DNA of 64,000 bases from positions 1,465 to 65,464 of the forward strand of contig DBCO01000019.1 in the NCBI GenBank assembly GCA_002293145.1. Direction: 5' to 3'. Position 1 is the first letter of the stretch. Every line of letters starts with the position of its first letter. Origin of the DNA: Akkermansiaceae bacterium UBA956 (GTDB lineage Bacteria; Verrucomicrobiota; Verrucomicrobiia; Verrucomicrobiales; Akkermansiaceae). Both the position numbers and the translations under genes were made by a program. The notes under the pieces were generated by a model. It searched no databases. It was not told the DNA's origin and worked only from the letters and a program-made list of their open reading frames with translations. Below are positions 39,802 to 48,222 of the stretch, in pieces.

Positions 39802-40335
39802 CTAGACTAGCTCAAGGGCATCAATGAAGATCCACACACTCATTACAACGCCCACGGCCAATTTGATCACCATCCCTGCGACGGTGCCGAGCACACTGCC
39901 TACGCCAGAGACAGCTGCGGCGGCATTCTCTTTTTTGGCAAACAGTTTTTCAAAAAGTAACGCTCCAATCAGCGGACCGAGAAACAGACCAAAGGGAAAG
40001 AAAAACATGCCGACGATGCCACCTACGAGAGCGCCCCACGATCCCCATTTGCTGCCGCCGAACCATTTAGCACCCGCTGCGCCGCTAAAAAATTCAAACA
40101 CCTGCGAGGCAATCAATAGCAGGGCAAGAATCACAAAAGACCACCAGCGCAGCCCTGACGCCTCGCCCAACATCAACCGATGAGCCACGGCCGCAACAAA
40201 CAAAATCAAATGACCTGGCAAAATCGGGATCAAACATCCCAACAAACCCGCCACGAGTAAGCTACCCGTAACGAACCAAGCCAGCGCAACACCGACCTCC
40301 CCCCAGCCGCCCAACTGCATCAAAGAGCTGCTCAT
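39802..40335 (-). CDS. DUF456 membrane protein
   Basis: From the ATG giving MSSSLMQLGG the protein has 177 residues; a GTG at 40356 is an alternative start. It has four or five hydrophobic segments with the Gly-rich pattern PILPGHLILF, GSWGALVGGIVGMFFFPFGLFLGPLIGA and a final helix, as in DUF456 proteins. The function is unknown. It is convergent with the transglutaminase-like gene. Confidence 0.88.
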   Translation of the reverse strand: MSSSLMQLGGWGEVGVALAWFVTGSLLVAGLLGCLIPILPGHLILFVAAVAHRLMLGEASGLRWWSFVILALLLIASQVFEFFSGAAGAKWFGGSKWGSWGALVGGIVGMFFFPFGLFLGPLIGALLFEKLFAKKENAAAAVSGVGSVLGTVAGMVIKLAVGVVMSVWIFIDALELV

Positions 40336-40447
40336 ATTTGCCAAAATCACTATCACAGCGCCACATTAGCTGGGCTTCAACAGCGGTCAAGCATCAGAAT
40401 TATGACACAACGAAAAAACACAAAAAATCAAAAACAAAAAATATCAG

Positions 40448-40476
40448 TTGCAGCGTTATTGAATGAGGGTTAGAAT
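40448..40476 (+). promoter_or_regulatory. Probable promoter of the KCKK repeat protein gene
   Basis: TTGCAG (40448-40453) and TAGAAT (40471-40476) are separated by 17 bp. The -10 matches 5 of 6 consensus bases; the -35 is weak. The region upstream is very A-rich, which could act as an UP-like element. The expected leader is about 38 nt and rich in CAACTAC units. Confidence 0.5.
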
Positions 40477-40520
40477 ACAACTACTCTCCCGAGTAACAAC
40501 AACTACCATACAACTACAAC

Positions 40521-40883
40521 ATGAAAAAACTACTGTGGACAACTCTTAGTCTCTTTGCCCTTTCCTGCTTCGCCATCGCTGGCGACTGCAAAAAGTGCAA
40601 AAAAGACGGTGAAGAATCGAAAGAAGAAACCGTAGCCCATTGCGGCAAGTGCAAGAAAAAGCACGACAAAAAAGACGGTGAAGAAGAGAAAAAAGAAGAA
40701 ACCGTAGCTGATTGCAAAAAGTGCAAAAAAGACGGTGAAGAAGAGAAAAAAGAAGGCACACTTGCTGGCAAATGCAAAAAAGAGTGCGACAAAGAAGGCG
40801 AAGCTGAAGAAGGCACACTTGCTGGCAAATGCAAAAAAGAGTGCGACAAAGAAGGCGAAGCTGAAGAAGGCACACTCGCCTAA
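40521..40883 (+). CDS. Small secreted Cys/Lys/Glu-rich repeat protein
   Basis: This 120-residue protein has a clear signal peptide (1-20, ending AIAG). The mature part consists only of charged repeats with paired cysteines. CKKC, CGKC and CKKC units are spaced by acidic/basic runs, then two identical 19-residue units begin GTLAGKCKKECDKEGEAEE. The ten or so cysteines in short C-x2-C or C-x3-C pairs could bind metal or form disulfides. It has its own probable promoter and a strong terminator, so it is monocistronic and may be well expressed. No family is recognised. Confidence 0.8.
   Translation: MKKLLWTTLSLFALSCFAIAGDCKKCKKDGEESKEETVAHCGKCKKKHDKKDGEEEKKEETVADCKKCKKDGEEEKKEGTLAGKCKKECDKEGEAEEGTLAGKCKKECDKEGEAEEGTLA
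40755..40880 (+). repeat. 57-bp tandem repeat inside the KCKK gene
   Basis: Copies at 40755-40811 and 40812-40868 are identical base for base, including synonymous positions. A partial third copy (12 bp, two differences) encodes the C-terminal GTLA. Identity at the DNA level indicates recent duplication. Confidence 0.95.
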
Positions 40884-40905
40884 TTCCTACTAAGATCAAT
40901 TTCAC

Positions 40906-40936
40906 AAAGCTGCCGGGCTTCCTGGCAGCTTTTTTT
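40906..40936 (+). terminator. Rho-independent terminator of the KCKK gene
   Basis: A 9-bp perfect stem AAAGCTGCC (40906-40914) and GGCAGCTTT (40924-40932) with a 9-base loop runs into a seven-T tract. It begins 22 bp after the stop codon. Confidence 0.92.
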
Positions 40937-40989
40937 GTGCCTCTATTTCTATACTGAAGAACGCGATTCTAGCAGCGGCGGTTTGACAG

Positions 40990-42240
40990 ATGCCAAAACC
41001 CCATTACAATTCGCTTCTCACGAGAATGACAGACGAGGAAACATACGAAGCTCTTACCCAATTCGACAATGCAGAACCCACACTGTGGCCGAACGTAAGC
41101 CCCGAGCAATGGAATGACTACCGTTGGCAGCTCAAAAATCGCGTTTCTTCACTGGCTGCTCTAGAAAGCAAGATGAAGCTATGCGCCGAAGAACGCGCAG
41201 GTGTATTGCTGGCTGGTCACAAACTTGCGATGTCGATCACGCCACATTTTTTCCAACTCATCGATCGCAACGATCCCGATTGCCCGATTCGACAGCAGGT
41301 CATTCCCCGCATGGAAGAAGGCTGGACTGCCCCCGATGAAATGGCTGACCCGTGCGGCGAAGATAGCCACATGCCCGTTCCCGGCCTCGTTCATCGCTAC
41401 CCAGATCGCGTGCTGTTTCTCGTCACCGACCGTTGCGCATCCTATTGCCGCTACTGCACACGCTCGCGCGTAGTTTCTGGCGTCGGCGACCAACAACTCG
41501 AAATCCAATGGGAAGCCGCGTTTCAGTATTTGGAAAAACACCAAGAAGTCCGCGATGTTTTGCTCTCCGGTGGTGATCCACTTTTGCTCTCAGATGACAA
41601 GCTCGACCGCATACTCACCCGCTTGCGTGCCATTCCGCACATTCAATTTGTCCGTATCGGCTCACGCATTCCGATTTTCCTGCCGCAACGCATCACGCCC
41701 GAACTCTGTACCATGCTACAAAAGCATCACCCGCTTTTTGTCTCGATCCACAGCAACCACCCACGCGAACTGACCACCGAGGTCCGCGATGCTCTAGGCC
41801 GCCTCGCCAACGCGGGCATCCCGCTCGGCAACCAATCCGTGTTGCTTCGCGGCATCAATGATCAACCCAACATTCAGCGCGCGCTCGTCCACAAATTGCT
41901 GATGTGCCGCGTGAGACCCTACTACTTGTATCAGTGCGACCTGATCAATGGCTCATCACACCTGCGCACTTCCGTGGCAACCGGGCTCGATATCATCGAA
42001 AAATTGCGCGGTCACACCACTGGCTACGGCATCCCACAATACGTCATTGATGGTCCAGGAGGTGGCGGAAAAATCCCGCTCAACCCCGAATACATTCTCA
42101 ATCGCCAACCGGGTCGAGTGATGCTTCGCAACTACGAAAACGCAGTGTTCGAGTATCCCGATCCTCAGCCGATGCCTAATCACGTGCGCGATGAACTCCT
42201 TTCTCAAACCAACCAACTCAACACAACTCATGTGGGATAA
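40990..42240 (+). CDS. kamA: KamA-family radical SAM lysine 2,3-aminomutase-like protein
   Basis: This 416-residue protein has the radical SAM motif CASYCRYC (about 154-161), followed by LLSGGDPLLL, RIGSRIP and a C-terminal GPGGGGKIPL segment containing the lysine that holds PLP. Family members interconvert alpha- and beta-lysine, or modify lysine on EF-P (EpmB). The length and C-terminal PLP segment fit the KamA branch. The beta-lysine acetyltransferase AblB is absent; the next gene is DUF5069, overlapping by 11 bp. An ATG at 41026 is an alternative start. The exact substrate is open. Confidence 0.92.
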   Translation: MPKPHYNSLLTRMTDEETYEALTQFDNAEPTLWPNVSPEQWNDYRWQLKNRVSSLAALESKMKLCAEERAGVLLAGHKLAMSITPHFFQLIDRNDPDCPIRQQVIPRMEEGWTAPDEMADPCGEDSHMPVPGLVHRYPDRVLFLVTDRCASYCRYCTRSRVVSGVGDQQLEIQWEAAFQYLEKHQEVRDVLLSGGDPLLLSDDKLDRILTRLRAIPHIQFVRIGSRIPIFLPQRITPELCTMLQKHHPLFVSIHSNHPRELTTEVRDALGRLANAGIPLGNQSVLLRGINDQPNIQRALVHKLLMCRVRPYYLYQCDLINGSSHLRTSVATGLDIIEKLRGHTTGYGIPQYVIDGPGGGGKIPLNPEYILNRQPGRVMLRNYENAVFEYPDPQPMPNHVRDELLSQTNQLNTTHVG

Positions 42241-42736
42241 CGATTTTCTTGCTCTTTTCGAACGCTGCCGACAACTCCATGCTGCTGGCAATCACGATTT
42301 CGCCACGTATTACCATGACAAAGATCGCGCCTTTCTGCGTTCGATCGGCTGCCAAGAGCGCGAATTTTACGACTTTGTCGAAGACGCCAACGACTTTCAC
42401 GAGCCGTCTGCCAGCACCGCCTTGTTGATCGCAGCTGTGCGGCGTGATTATTTTCTCACGGTTCAAAAAGGCGAAGCTTCCAGCAAGCGCTTGACACCTG
42501 CTGAACTGCCGACTTTTGGAGATACCATCGCTGATATTGCCTACCTGCCAAGGATTCTCGCCAAAGCCCGCGCCAAGCTGCGTGGCGAACTCGATCCCGA
42601 TGTGATGTTCGGCTGTGGCGGCGACCGCAACTTCCTGCGCCAACAGGGTGACAAACATCTCGCTGATTTTCTTCGCCACGTCTGGGCTGCAGGTGACAAT
42701 GACGAAAAAATCGTCGCCTACTTGCTCAGTCGCTAA
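42230..42736 (+). CDS. DUF5069-domain protein
   Basis: From the ATG giving MWDNDFLALF the protein has 168 residues. The C-terminal half carries the DUF5069 pattern (ELDPDVMFGCGGDRNF and LADFLRHVWAAGDNDEKIVAYL). The N-terminal half is helical. The gene starts inside the last codons of kamA, an 11-bp overlap that implies translational coupling. The function of DUF5069 is not known. It is convergent with the cyclophilin gene, 10 bp away. Confidence 0.85.
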   Translation: MWDNDFLALFERCRQLHAAGNHDFATYYHDKDRAFLRSIGCQEREFYDFVEDANDFHEPSASTALLIAAVRRDYFLTVQKGEASSKRLTPAELPTFGDTIADIAYLPRILAKARAKLRGELDPDVMFGCGGDRNFLRQQGDKHLADFLRHVWAAGDNDEKIVAYLLSR

Positions 42737-42746
42737 TCACCACAGA

Positions 42747-44111
42747 TCAATCTGCTAGAGTAAAAGCGATGCGATAGAATGCCTTTCCATCGGCGGCTTG
42801 TGCATTCGAGGCCTCAATGGTAGTGAGCGTCGCTGTGCCATTGATTGTCGATGCCACTACACTGTGCGGAATCGTTGTCCAGCTATTGTCGGCCAAATTG
42901 CTGCTGCGTTGAAGAGCATACGAAACGCCAGCCATAGCATTGGCGATGGGAAATCGGAATCGTGGCTTACGTGCGCTACCGCCTTGGAAACCAAGAAATT
43001 CCACGGGGCGCTTGGCCAAGCTGCCCCGATCTAAACCGTGGAAAAACAGTTCGAGATTGCTCGTGCCATCTGCTTCAGGATCAGCCAGAGGGCCCGATAC
43101 CGCAGAATTCGCCAACTCAGGGCTCGAAAATTTGCTATTTTTCCAGGTCGTATACGATGGCTGCACGGTGATGCTAAATGTATCGTCCACCGTATTACCG
43201 ACCGAGTCTGTGGCTCTGATGGTGATGCTGGCTGTGCCGATTTGTGCTGGTGCATAGGCCAATTGCAATTGGTTCCCACTAACAATCGCTGGTGTAACCA
43301 ATCCCGCGTTGGTATTTTGTAGGATCGTATACGTGAGCGTCGTCGAAGTTCCGGCTTGCCCAGAAGGCATAGCTTGCAGGGTAACCGAGGGGAAATTGAT
43401 GAGGAAATTTCGCCAGTCTTGTGTCGCAGGATTCGAGAATTGAACAAACAAGGGCAGATCTGTAAATGCAGGATGAATTCCACTCGCATCCCATGTGACA
43501 AAAGTATCAGGATCATTGAAAATCATTACATTTCCCATCGTCCCCTTGGTCACTCTCGCAAATACCGTAAAGCCTCCATTCTGCGGATCAAGAATATCGG
43601 AGTTAGCACCCGTGCTCACAAAAAACTGATTGGTTGCACTATGGGGATCCCCGCCAAGTTTGGCCATCGATACGGTGCCTAGTGTGTTTGATACCCCAAA
43701 TTCGTTCACGATCGGAGCATTCTGCGGCACTGCCTCGTAGTTGCCAGCACCCAAGCGGAATCCCCCACCCTGAACGACAAAACCATCGACCGAACGATGA
43801 AAAAACGTATTGTTGTATGCGCCACTAGTGACGTAACTCAGAAAATTTGTGCGCGCCACTGGCGTGCGATTGCTGAACATCGCGAAGTCCATCACGATCG
43901 GATTTCCGCCGCTATTGTATTGGGAAGTAAATCGCACCACTTGGTTATCGATCAACTCGGTGCCAAAAACATTGTTGAGAGCAATCGTTCGCGGCCCACG
44001 ACTAGCGGGCTCTGTGAGATTGGCCATTGGTGCGTTAAGCACGGGCAAAACTTCCGCGCGCAGGGCAGGAATAAGGAAAATCAGCAACAAGGACAATACT
44101 CGACATTTCAT
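42747..44111 (-). CDS. Secreted cyclophilin-type peptidyl-prolyl isomerase with Ig-like and C-terminal domains
   Basis: This 454-residue protein has a signal peptide (1-19). A cyclophilin domain spans about 60-225 with FFHRSVDGFVVQGGGF, GTVSMAKLGGDPHSATNQFF and FTVFARV. The first motif keeps the catalytic-type Phe/Arg region. An Ig-like domain follows at about 255-320. The last 130 residues resemble C-terminal regions of secreted verrucomicrobial proteins (DPEADGTSNLELFFHGLD, SYALQRSSNL). It probably acts in the periplasm or at the surface. It is divergent from the phosphoesterase gene, 128 bp away. Confidence 0.9.
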   Translation of the reverse strand: MKCRVLSLLLIFLIPALRAEVLPVLNAPMANLTEPASRGPRTIALNNVFGTELIDNQVVRFTSQYNSGGNPIVMDFAMFSNRTPVARTNFLSYVTSGAYNNTFFHRSVDGFVVQGGGFRLGAGNYEAVPQNAPIVNEFGVSNTLGTVSMAKLGGDPHSATNQFFVSTGANSDILDPQNGGFTVFARVTKGTMGNVMIFNDPDTFVTWDASGIHPAFTDLPLFVQFSNPATQDWRNFLINFPSVTLQAMPSGQAGTSTTLTYTILQNTNAGLVTPAIVSGNQLQLAYAPAQIGTASITIRATDSVGNTVDDTFSITVQPSYTTWKNSKFSSPELANSAVSGPLADPEADGTSNLELFFHGLDRGSLAKRPVEFLGFQGGSARKPRFRFPIANAMAGVSYALQRSSNLADNSWTTIPHSVVASTINGTATLTTIEASNAQAADGKAFYRIAFTLAD

Positions 44112-44239
44112 AGAGTTTCAGAAGTCAATTTCGACCACACCATGCAGGAATTGGCCGAAAATTCAAGAAAGAATCGTCGCAAAATGCAGCCTCAAGGATT
44201 TTATGACAGCTCCTGATCTGTTTTCACGTATGGTATTAA

Positions 44240-45382
44240 ATGAATCGACGCCAACTGTTGCAATCGCTAGCAGCACTGCCTTTGACCTGCATGGGACAAG
44301 AACTTTTGGCGGAAAATCCGATCATTTTACCAGCCCCAACGCTCGGCGATCCAGCCACAGGCTGCCAAGAGGGCTGGACCATAGCGGTCATACCCGATAC
44401 CCAAAACTACGCGAAGTTTGGCAAAAATCAGCAGCACTTCGAGCGCATGACCGATTGGCTCGTCGAGCATCTCGAAGCTTGGAACATTAAGCTCGTGATG
44501 CACGAGGGCGACTTCGTCGAGCAAAACAACATTGCTGAGGGCGGTGGCCAAGGATGGGGTGATCAAAACTCGACCCAGCAATGGAAAAGCGCGCAACAAG
44601 CGCTGCACAAGCTCTACGGCAAAGTACCAACGGTTTTCGCCACTGGCAATCACGACTACGGCATTCGCAATGCCGAAACGCGTGAATCGCAATTCCCCAC
44701 TTATTTTCCGGTCACGGCAAATCCCCTTGTGTCAGATGGCAAGGACGGCGGAATTTTGATCGAATGTGCGCCCAACGCGCTTGGCGAGAAAACTCTTGAA
44801 AACGCTGCTTATGAAATGGATGCACTAGATGGCCGCAAACTCTTGATCATAGCGCTGGAATGGGGACCTCGGAAGGCGGTGGTCGAGTGGGCCTTGCAGC
44901 TTTGTCAGCAAGAAAAATATCGTAAGCACTTCGGTATCTTGCTCACGCACGATTTCATCATCCCCGGCGACAAGCGCGATGGCCAAGATGGTAATCGCAA
45001 ACGCTCGGGCAATCCGCACACCTATCGCACCGGTAAGGCGGGAGACACCCACGATGGCGAAGATCTCTGGCAACAACTGGTCGCGCGCACGCCGCAGATT
45101 AAATTGGTGCTCAATGGCCATGAAATGGGCGCACACGTGGGCCGCCGCAGCGACAAAAACCTCGCGCAAACTCTGGTGCATCAGATGCTTTTCAACGCGC
45201 AAGGATTCGGCGGTGGCTCGGATGAAAAAGGCAATGGCGGCGATGGTTGGCTGCGTTTGCTGACATTTTCCGCTGATGGGAAATCACTTGCCGTGCGAAC
45301 ATTCTCTCCGCTCAAACTCGACGCTGGAGTATCTCCTTGGTGGGATCATCCGCAGTGGAATTTCACACTTGCTCTGGCTTGA
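44240..45382 (+). CDS. Exported calcineurin-like metallophosphoesterase
   Basis: This 380-residue protein has an RR-containing N-terminus (MNRRQLLQSLAALPL) suggesting Tat export. The metallophosphoesterase motifs appear in order: IPDTQNY, HEGDFVEQNN, ATGNHDYG, LLTHDF and LNGHEMGAH. These build the two-metal centre. The substrate is unknown. The LOG gene follows after 64 bp. Confidence 0.9.
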   Translation: MNRRQLLQSLAALPLTCMGQELLAENPIILPAPTLGDPATGCQEGWTIAVIPDTQNYAKFGKNQQHFERMTDWLVEHLEAWNIKLVMHEGDFVEQNNIAEGGGQGWGDQNSTQQWKSAQQALHKLYGKVPTVFATGNHDYGIRNAETRESQFPTYFPVTANPLVSDGKDGGILIECAPNALGEKTLENAAYEMDALDGRKLLIIALEWGPRKAVVEWALQLCQQEKYRKHFGILLTHDFIIPGDKRDGQDGNRKRSGNPHTYRTGKAGDTHDGEDLWQQLVARTPQIKLVLNGHEMGAHVGRRSDKNLAQTLVHQMLFNAQGFGGGSDEKGNGGDGWLRLLTFSADGKSLAVRTFSPLKLDAGVSPWWDHPQWNFTLALA

Positions 45383-45446
45383 TCTTCTCGTGCGTTCGCT
45401 TCACTTTCCAGTTGGTATTTTTTCCTGAAATGCTAGTTTTTCCCCG

Positions 45447-46265
45447 ATGACAGCCCCAGAGTGCCCCGATTGCCCGAAAGTAACCGATGAACACGGAGTG
45501 AATTCGGCATCGATCGAAGAACAACTCCGCTACGAACTCGAATTCAGCGAGCGCTCTTTCCTCTCCGGCCCTCGCTCGCGGATGTCAGACTTGGCAACAT
45601 TGTTCAAGGTTTCTTGGGACTTCATTCGCGCCTTTCGCGTGCTGCATTTCGTCGGTCCCTGCGTGACGATTTTCGGTTCGGCGCGAACACCTGATGGCAC
45701 GACCTATTACGAGTTGGCTCGTAAAATGGGCGCTCGCATGGCGAAGATGGGCTTTACGGTCATGACCGGTGGCGGCCCAGGGATCATGGAGGCGGGCAAT
45801 CGCGGAGCCTTCGAGAGCGGCGGCCGCAGCGTCGGCGTTAACATTCAGTTACCCTTTGAGCAAAAAGGCAATCCTTACGTCGACCGTGAGGTCACCATGC
45901 GCTACTTTTTCACCCGCAAAACCGTGCTGATCAAGTATTCCTATGCATTTGTGGTCATGCCTGGCGGAGCGGGAACGCTCGATGAAATGTTTGAGACCAT
46001 GACATTGATCCAGACCGGAAAACTGCGCAATTTCCCCATTGTATTGATGGGCAAGGAGTATTGGAAGCCGTTGATGGATATGATCGATCGCATGGTTGAA
46101 GAGGGCATGATCAGCCCTGAAGATCCCGATTTGATTTTCTTCACCGATGACGTCGAAGATGCCGCTGACCACATCGAACGCCACGCCGTACGACAATTTG
46201 CCCTGCGCCGCAAAATCATCCCGAGCAGCATGAGCGTGCTCGGTGAGAAAACTTTGGTCAAATAA
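45447..46265 (+). CDS. LOG-family Rossmann-fold protein (cytokinin riboside phosphoribohydrolase-like)
   Basis: This 272-residue protein has GGGPGIMEAGNRGA (about 108-121) and PGGAGTLDEMFE, the paired motifs of LOG/TIGR00730 proteins once annotated as lysine decarboxylases. Some members release free base from nucleoside monophosphates (LOG or PpnN-like). An N-terminal extension of about 70 residues precedes the Rossmann fold. It starts 64 bp after the first phosphoesterase and is followed by the second after 10 bp. Confidence 0.9.
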   Translation: MTAPECPDCPKVTDEHGVNSASIEEQLRYELEFSERSFLSGPRSRMSDLATLFKVSWDFIRAFRVLHFVGPCVTIFGSARTPDGTTYYELARKMGARMAKMGFTVMTGGGPGIMEAGNRGAFESGGRSVGVNIQLPFEQKGNPYVDREVTMRYFFTRKTVLIKYSYAFVVMPGGAGTLDEMFETMTLIQTGKLRNFPIVLMGKEYWKPLMDMIDRMVEEGMISPEDPDLIFFTDDVEDAADHIERHAVRQFALRRKIIPSSMSVLGEKTLVK

Positions 46266-46275
46266 TCACTCATCC

Positions 46276-47478
46276 ATGAAACGTAGAAATTTCCTCACCA
46301 GTTCCCTCGCCATCAGCGCTCTAAGAGTGCAGGCTCAGGACACCCAAGCTACCACCGAAAAATCGGCCGAATCCGTCTTGCGCGGTGCCCCCGTGATCTC
46401 CGGCCCTGATCCCGCATCTCTCGCGATTTTGCAAGCTGTGCGCGGTCCCGCTTCGGGTTATGCCGAAATTTCACTCAATGATGGCGCATGGCAAAAAGTC
46501 TTGCCCGAGCAAAATGGTTTAGTGGCGTTGGAGGAACATGTGTTGAAGTTCTATCTACCAAACATCGCCCCAAGCACCGAACTGCGCTATCGCGTGACCG
46601 CGTCCACTGCCACCTACAAAAATGCTTATAAAATCATTCGCGGCAAAGCGGAAACATCAGATACCTATCAACTCACCACTCTTGATCCGAAGAAAAAAAC
46701 GACTCGCTTTATTATCTGGAATGATACTCACGAAAACCTCGAAACGATTCGGTCGCTTCACGAGATGACACTTGAGGCCAAGCCCGATTTCCTCGTTTGG
46801 AATGGCGACCAAACCAATGATGTCTATGCTGCCCAAAAGATGGCAGAGCAATACCTATCGCCCGGTTCCTTGCCCATCGCCAGCCACTATCCCCTCGCCT
46901 ACTTGCGTGGCAACCACGACCTTCGCGGGCCTGCCGCGCGCCTCGTCGAAGGTTTCACTCATGCTCCTGGCGAAGACTTTACTTATGCCTTCCGCAGCGG
47001 TCCGGTCGCTTGCCTTGCCATGGATACGGGTGAGGACAAACCCGACGATCATCCAGTTTTTACTGGAATGGTTGGATGCGCGGCGATGCGTTCCAGACAG
47101 TCCAAGTGGCTCGAAAAGATCATCGCGGAACCTTGGTTCCAGAGTGCCCCCTACAAGATTATGTTTTGCCATATCCCCCTGTGGTGGGAAGATGAAGTCA
47201 CCGACCATGGCTACTATTGGTTCCAAAAACCATGCCGCGAGGCCTGGCTCGATCTTCTCGTCAAAGCTGGTATCCAATTGGTCATTTCGGGACACACCCA
47301 CCAAACGAGTTTGTTGCCAAAAACCGCTGAGCGCCCCATGCCGCAATTGATTGGCGGAGGACCTAAAAAGGAATCCGCCACCATCACACAGATTGTCGCC
47401 GATGAGAAAAAACTCATGGTCACCATGAAAAAACTCAATGGCAAACTCGTCCATGAACTCAGTCTAGATCCGACATGA
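46276..47478 (+). CDS. Exported metallophosphoesterase, second copy type
   Basis: From the ATG giving MKRRNFLTSSLAIS the protein has 400 residues and a Tat-like RR signal. An N-terminal beta domain (to about 125) precedes the phosphoesterase domain with IIWNDTHE, WNGDQTND, RGNHD, CHIPLWW and ISGHTHQTS. It differs clearly from the 44240 protein in motif spacing, so the two are not a recent duplication. An earlier in-frame start (46243) overlaps the LOG gene. Its stop overlaps cutC as ATGA. Confidence 0.88.
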   Translation: MKRRNFLTSSLAISALRVQAQDTQATTEKSAESVLRGAPVISGPDPASLAILQAVRGPASGYAEISLNDGAWQKVLPEQNGLVALEEHVLKFYLPNIAPSTELRYRVTASTATYKNAYKIIRGKAETSDTYQLTTLDPKKKTTRFIIWNDTHENLETIRSLHEMTLEAKPDFLVWNGDQTNDVYAAQKMAEQYLSPGSLPIASHYPLAYLRGNHDLRGPAARLVEGFTHAPGEDFTYAFRSGPVACLAMDTGEDKPDDHPVFTGMVGCAAMRSRQSKWLEKIIAEPWFQSAPYKIMFCHIPLWWEDEVTDHGYYWFQKPCREAWLDLLVKAGIQLVISGHTHQTSLLPKTAERPMPQLIGGGPKKESATITQIVADEKKLMVTMKKLNGKLVHELSLDPT

Positions 47479-48209
47479 GACCAGTGATCGAAGTTTGTGT
47501 TGACCGCATTGATTCCGTCGTCACTTGTTCGAAAGCAGGTGTCGATCGCATCGAACTTTGCGCGGCACTCAGTGAAGGTGGCCTCACACCATCCTTCGGA
47601 TTTCTTCGCCAAGCACGACAAATTTTTCGCGGCAAAATCATGATGATGATTCGCCCGCGAGCGGGAGATTTCCTCTACCAAAGCGATGAAATCGAGATCA
47701 TGAAAGAGGACATCGCACTTGCCAAATCGAACGGTGCCGACGGCATCGTATTCGGTTGCTTGCTCGCCGATGGCAGCATCGATGCGCCCTTGTGCCGCGA
47801 GCTAATCGAAGATGCAGGTTCACTCGATATCACCTTTCACCGAGCCTTCGATGCCAGCGCCGACCTCGATGTTTCGCTCGAAACTTTGATCGAGCTCGGA
47901 ATTCCACGAGTTCTCACCAGCGGTGGCCAGCCCGATGTTTGGCGCGGTCGCGATGCTCTGCAATCGCTCGTTCGTCAAGCCAACAGTCGCATTGCCATTC
48001 TGGCCGGAGGCGGTATTACCGCGGATCGTATTGCCGAAATCATCGGAGCCACTGGTTTGCGCGAAGTCCATCTTTCCGCACGCACCACGCGAGCCAGCGC
48101 TATGCAATTTCGCCGCGATGACATTCCCATGGGGGCCAGCCAGGTCATGCCCGAGTATGAACATCGCATTGCTGATCTCGATCTTTTGAAAAACCTCTGC
48201 CAATCCTGA
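47475..48209 (+). CDS. cutC: CutC-family protein
   Basis: This 244-residue TIM-barrel protein has the CutC pattern: EVCVDRIDSVVTCSKAGVDRIELC at the start, then MIRPRAGDF, GADGIVFGCL, DITFHRAFD, LTSGGQPD and LAGGGI. CutC was first linked to copper homeostasis, though the direct role is disputed. Its ATG overlaps the stop of the phosphoesterase gene (ATGA). The parvulin gene follows after 13 bp. Confidence 0.93.
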   Translation: MRPVIEVCVDRIDSVVTCSKAGVDRIELCAALSEGGLTPSFGFLRQARQIFRGKIMMMIRPRAGDFLYQSDEIEIMKEDIALAKSNGADGIVFGCLLADGSIDAPLCRELIEDAGSLDITFHRAFDASADLDVSLETLIELGIPRVLTSGGQPDVWRGRDALQSLVRQANSRIAILAGGGITADRIAEIIGATGLREVHLSARTTRASAMQFRRDDIPMGASQVMPEYEHRIADLDLLKNLCQS

Positions 48210-48222
48210 CGTTTCTGCTTGT

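Noticed and set aside
46855..47454. 199-codon minus-strand frame inside the second phosphoesterase
   Set aside because: It is antisense to intact phosphoesterase motifs.
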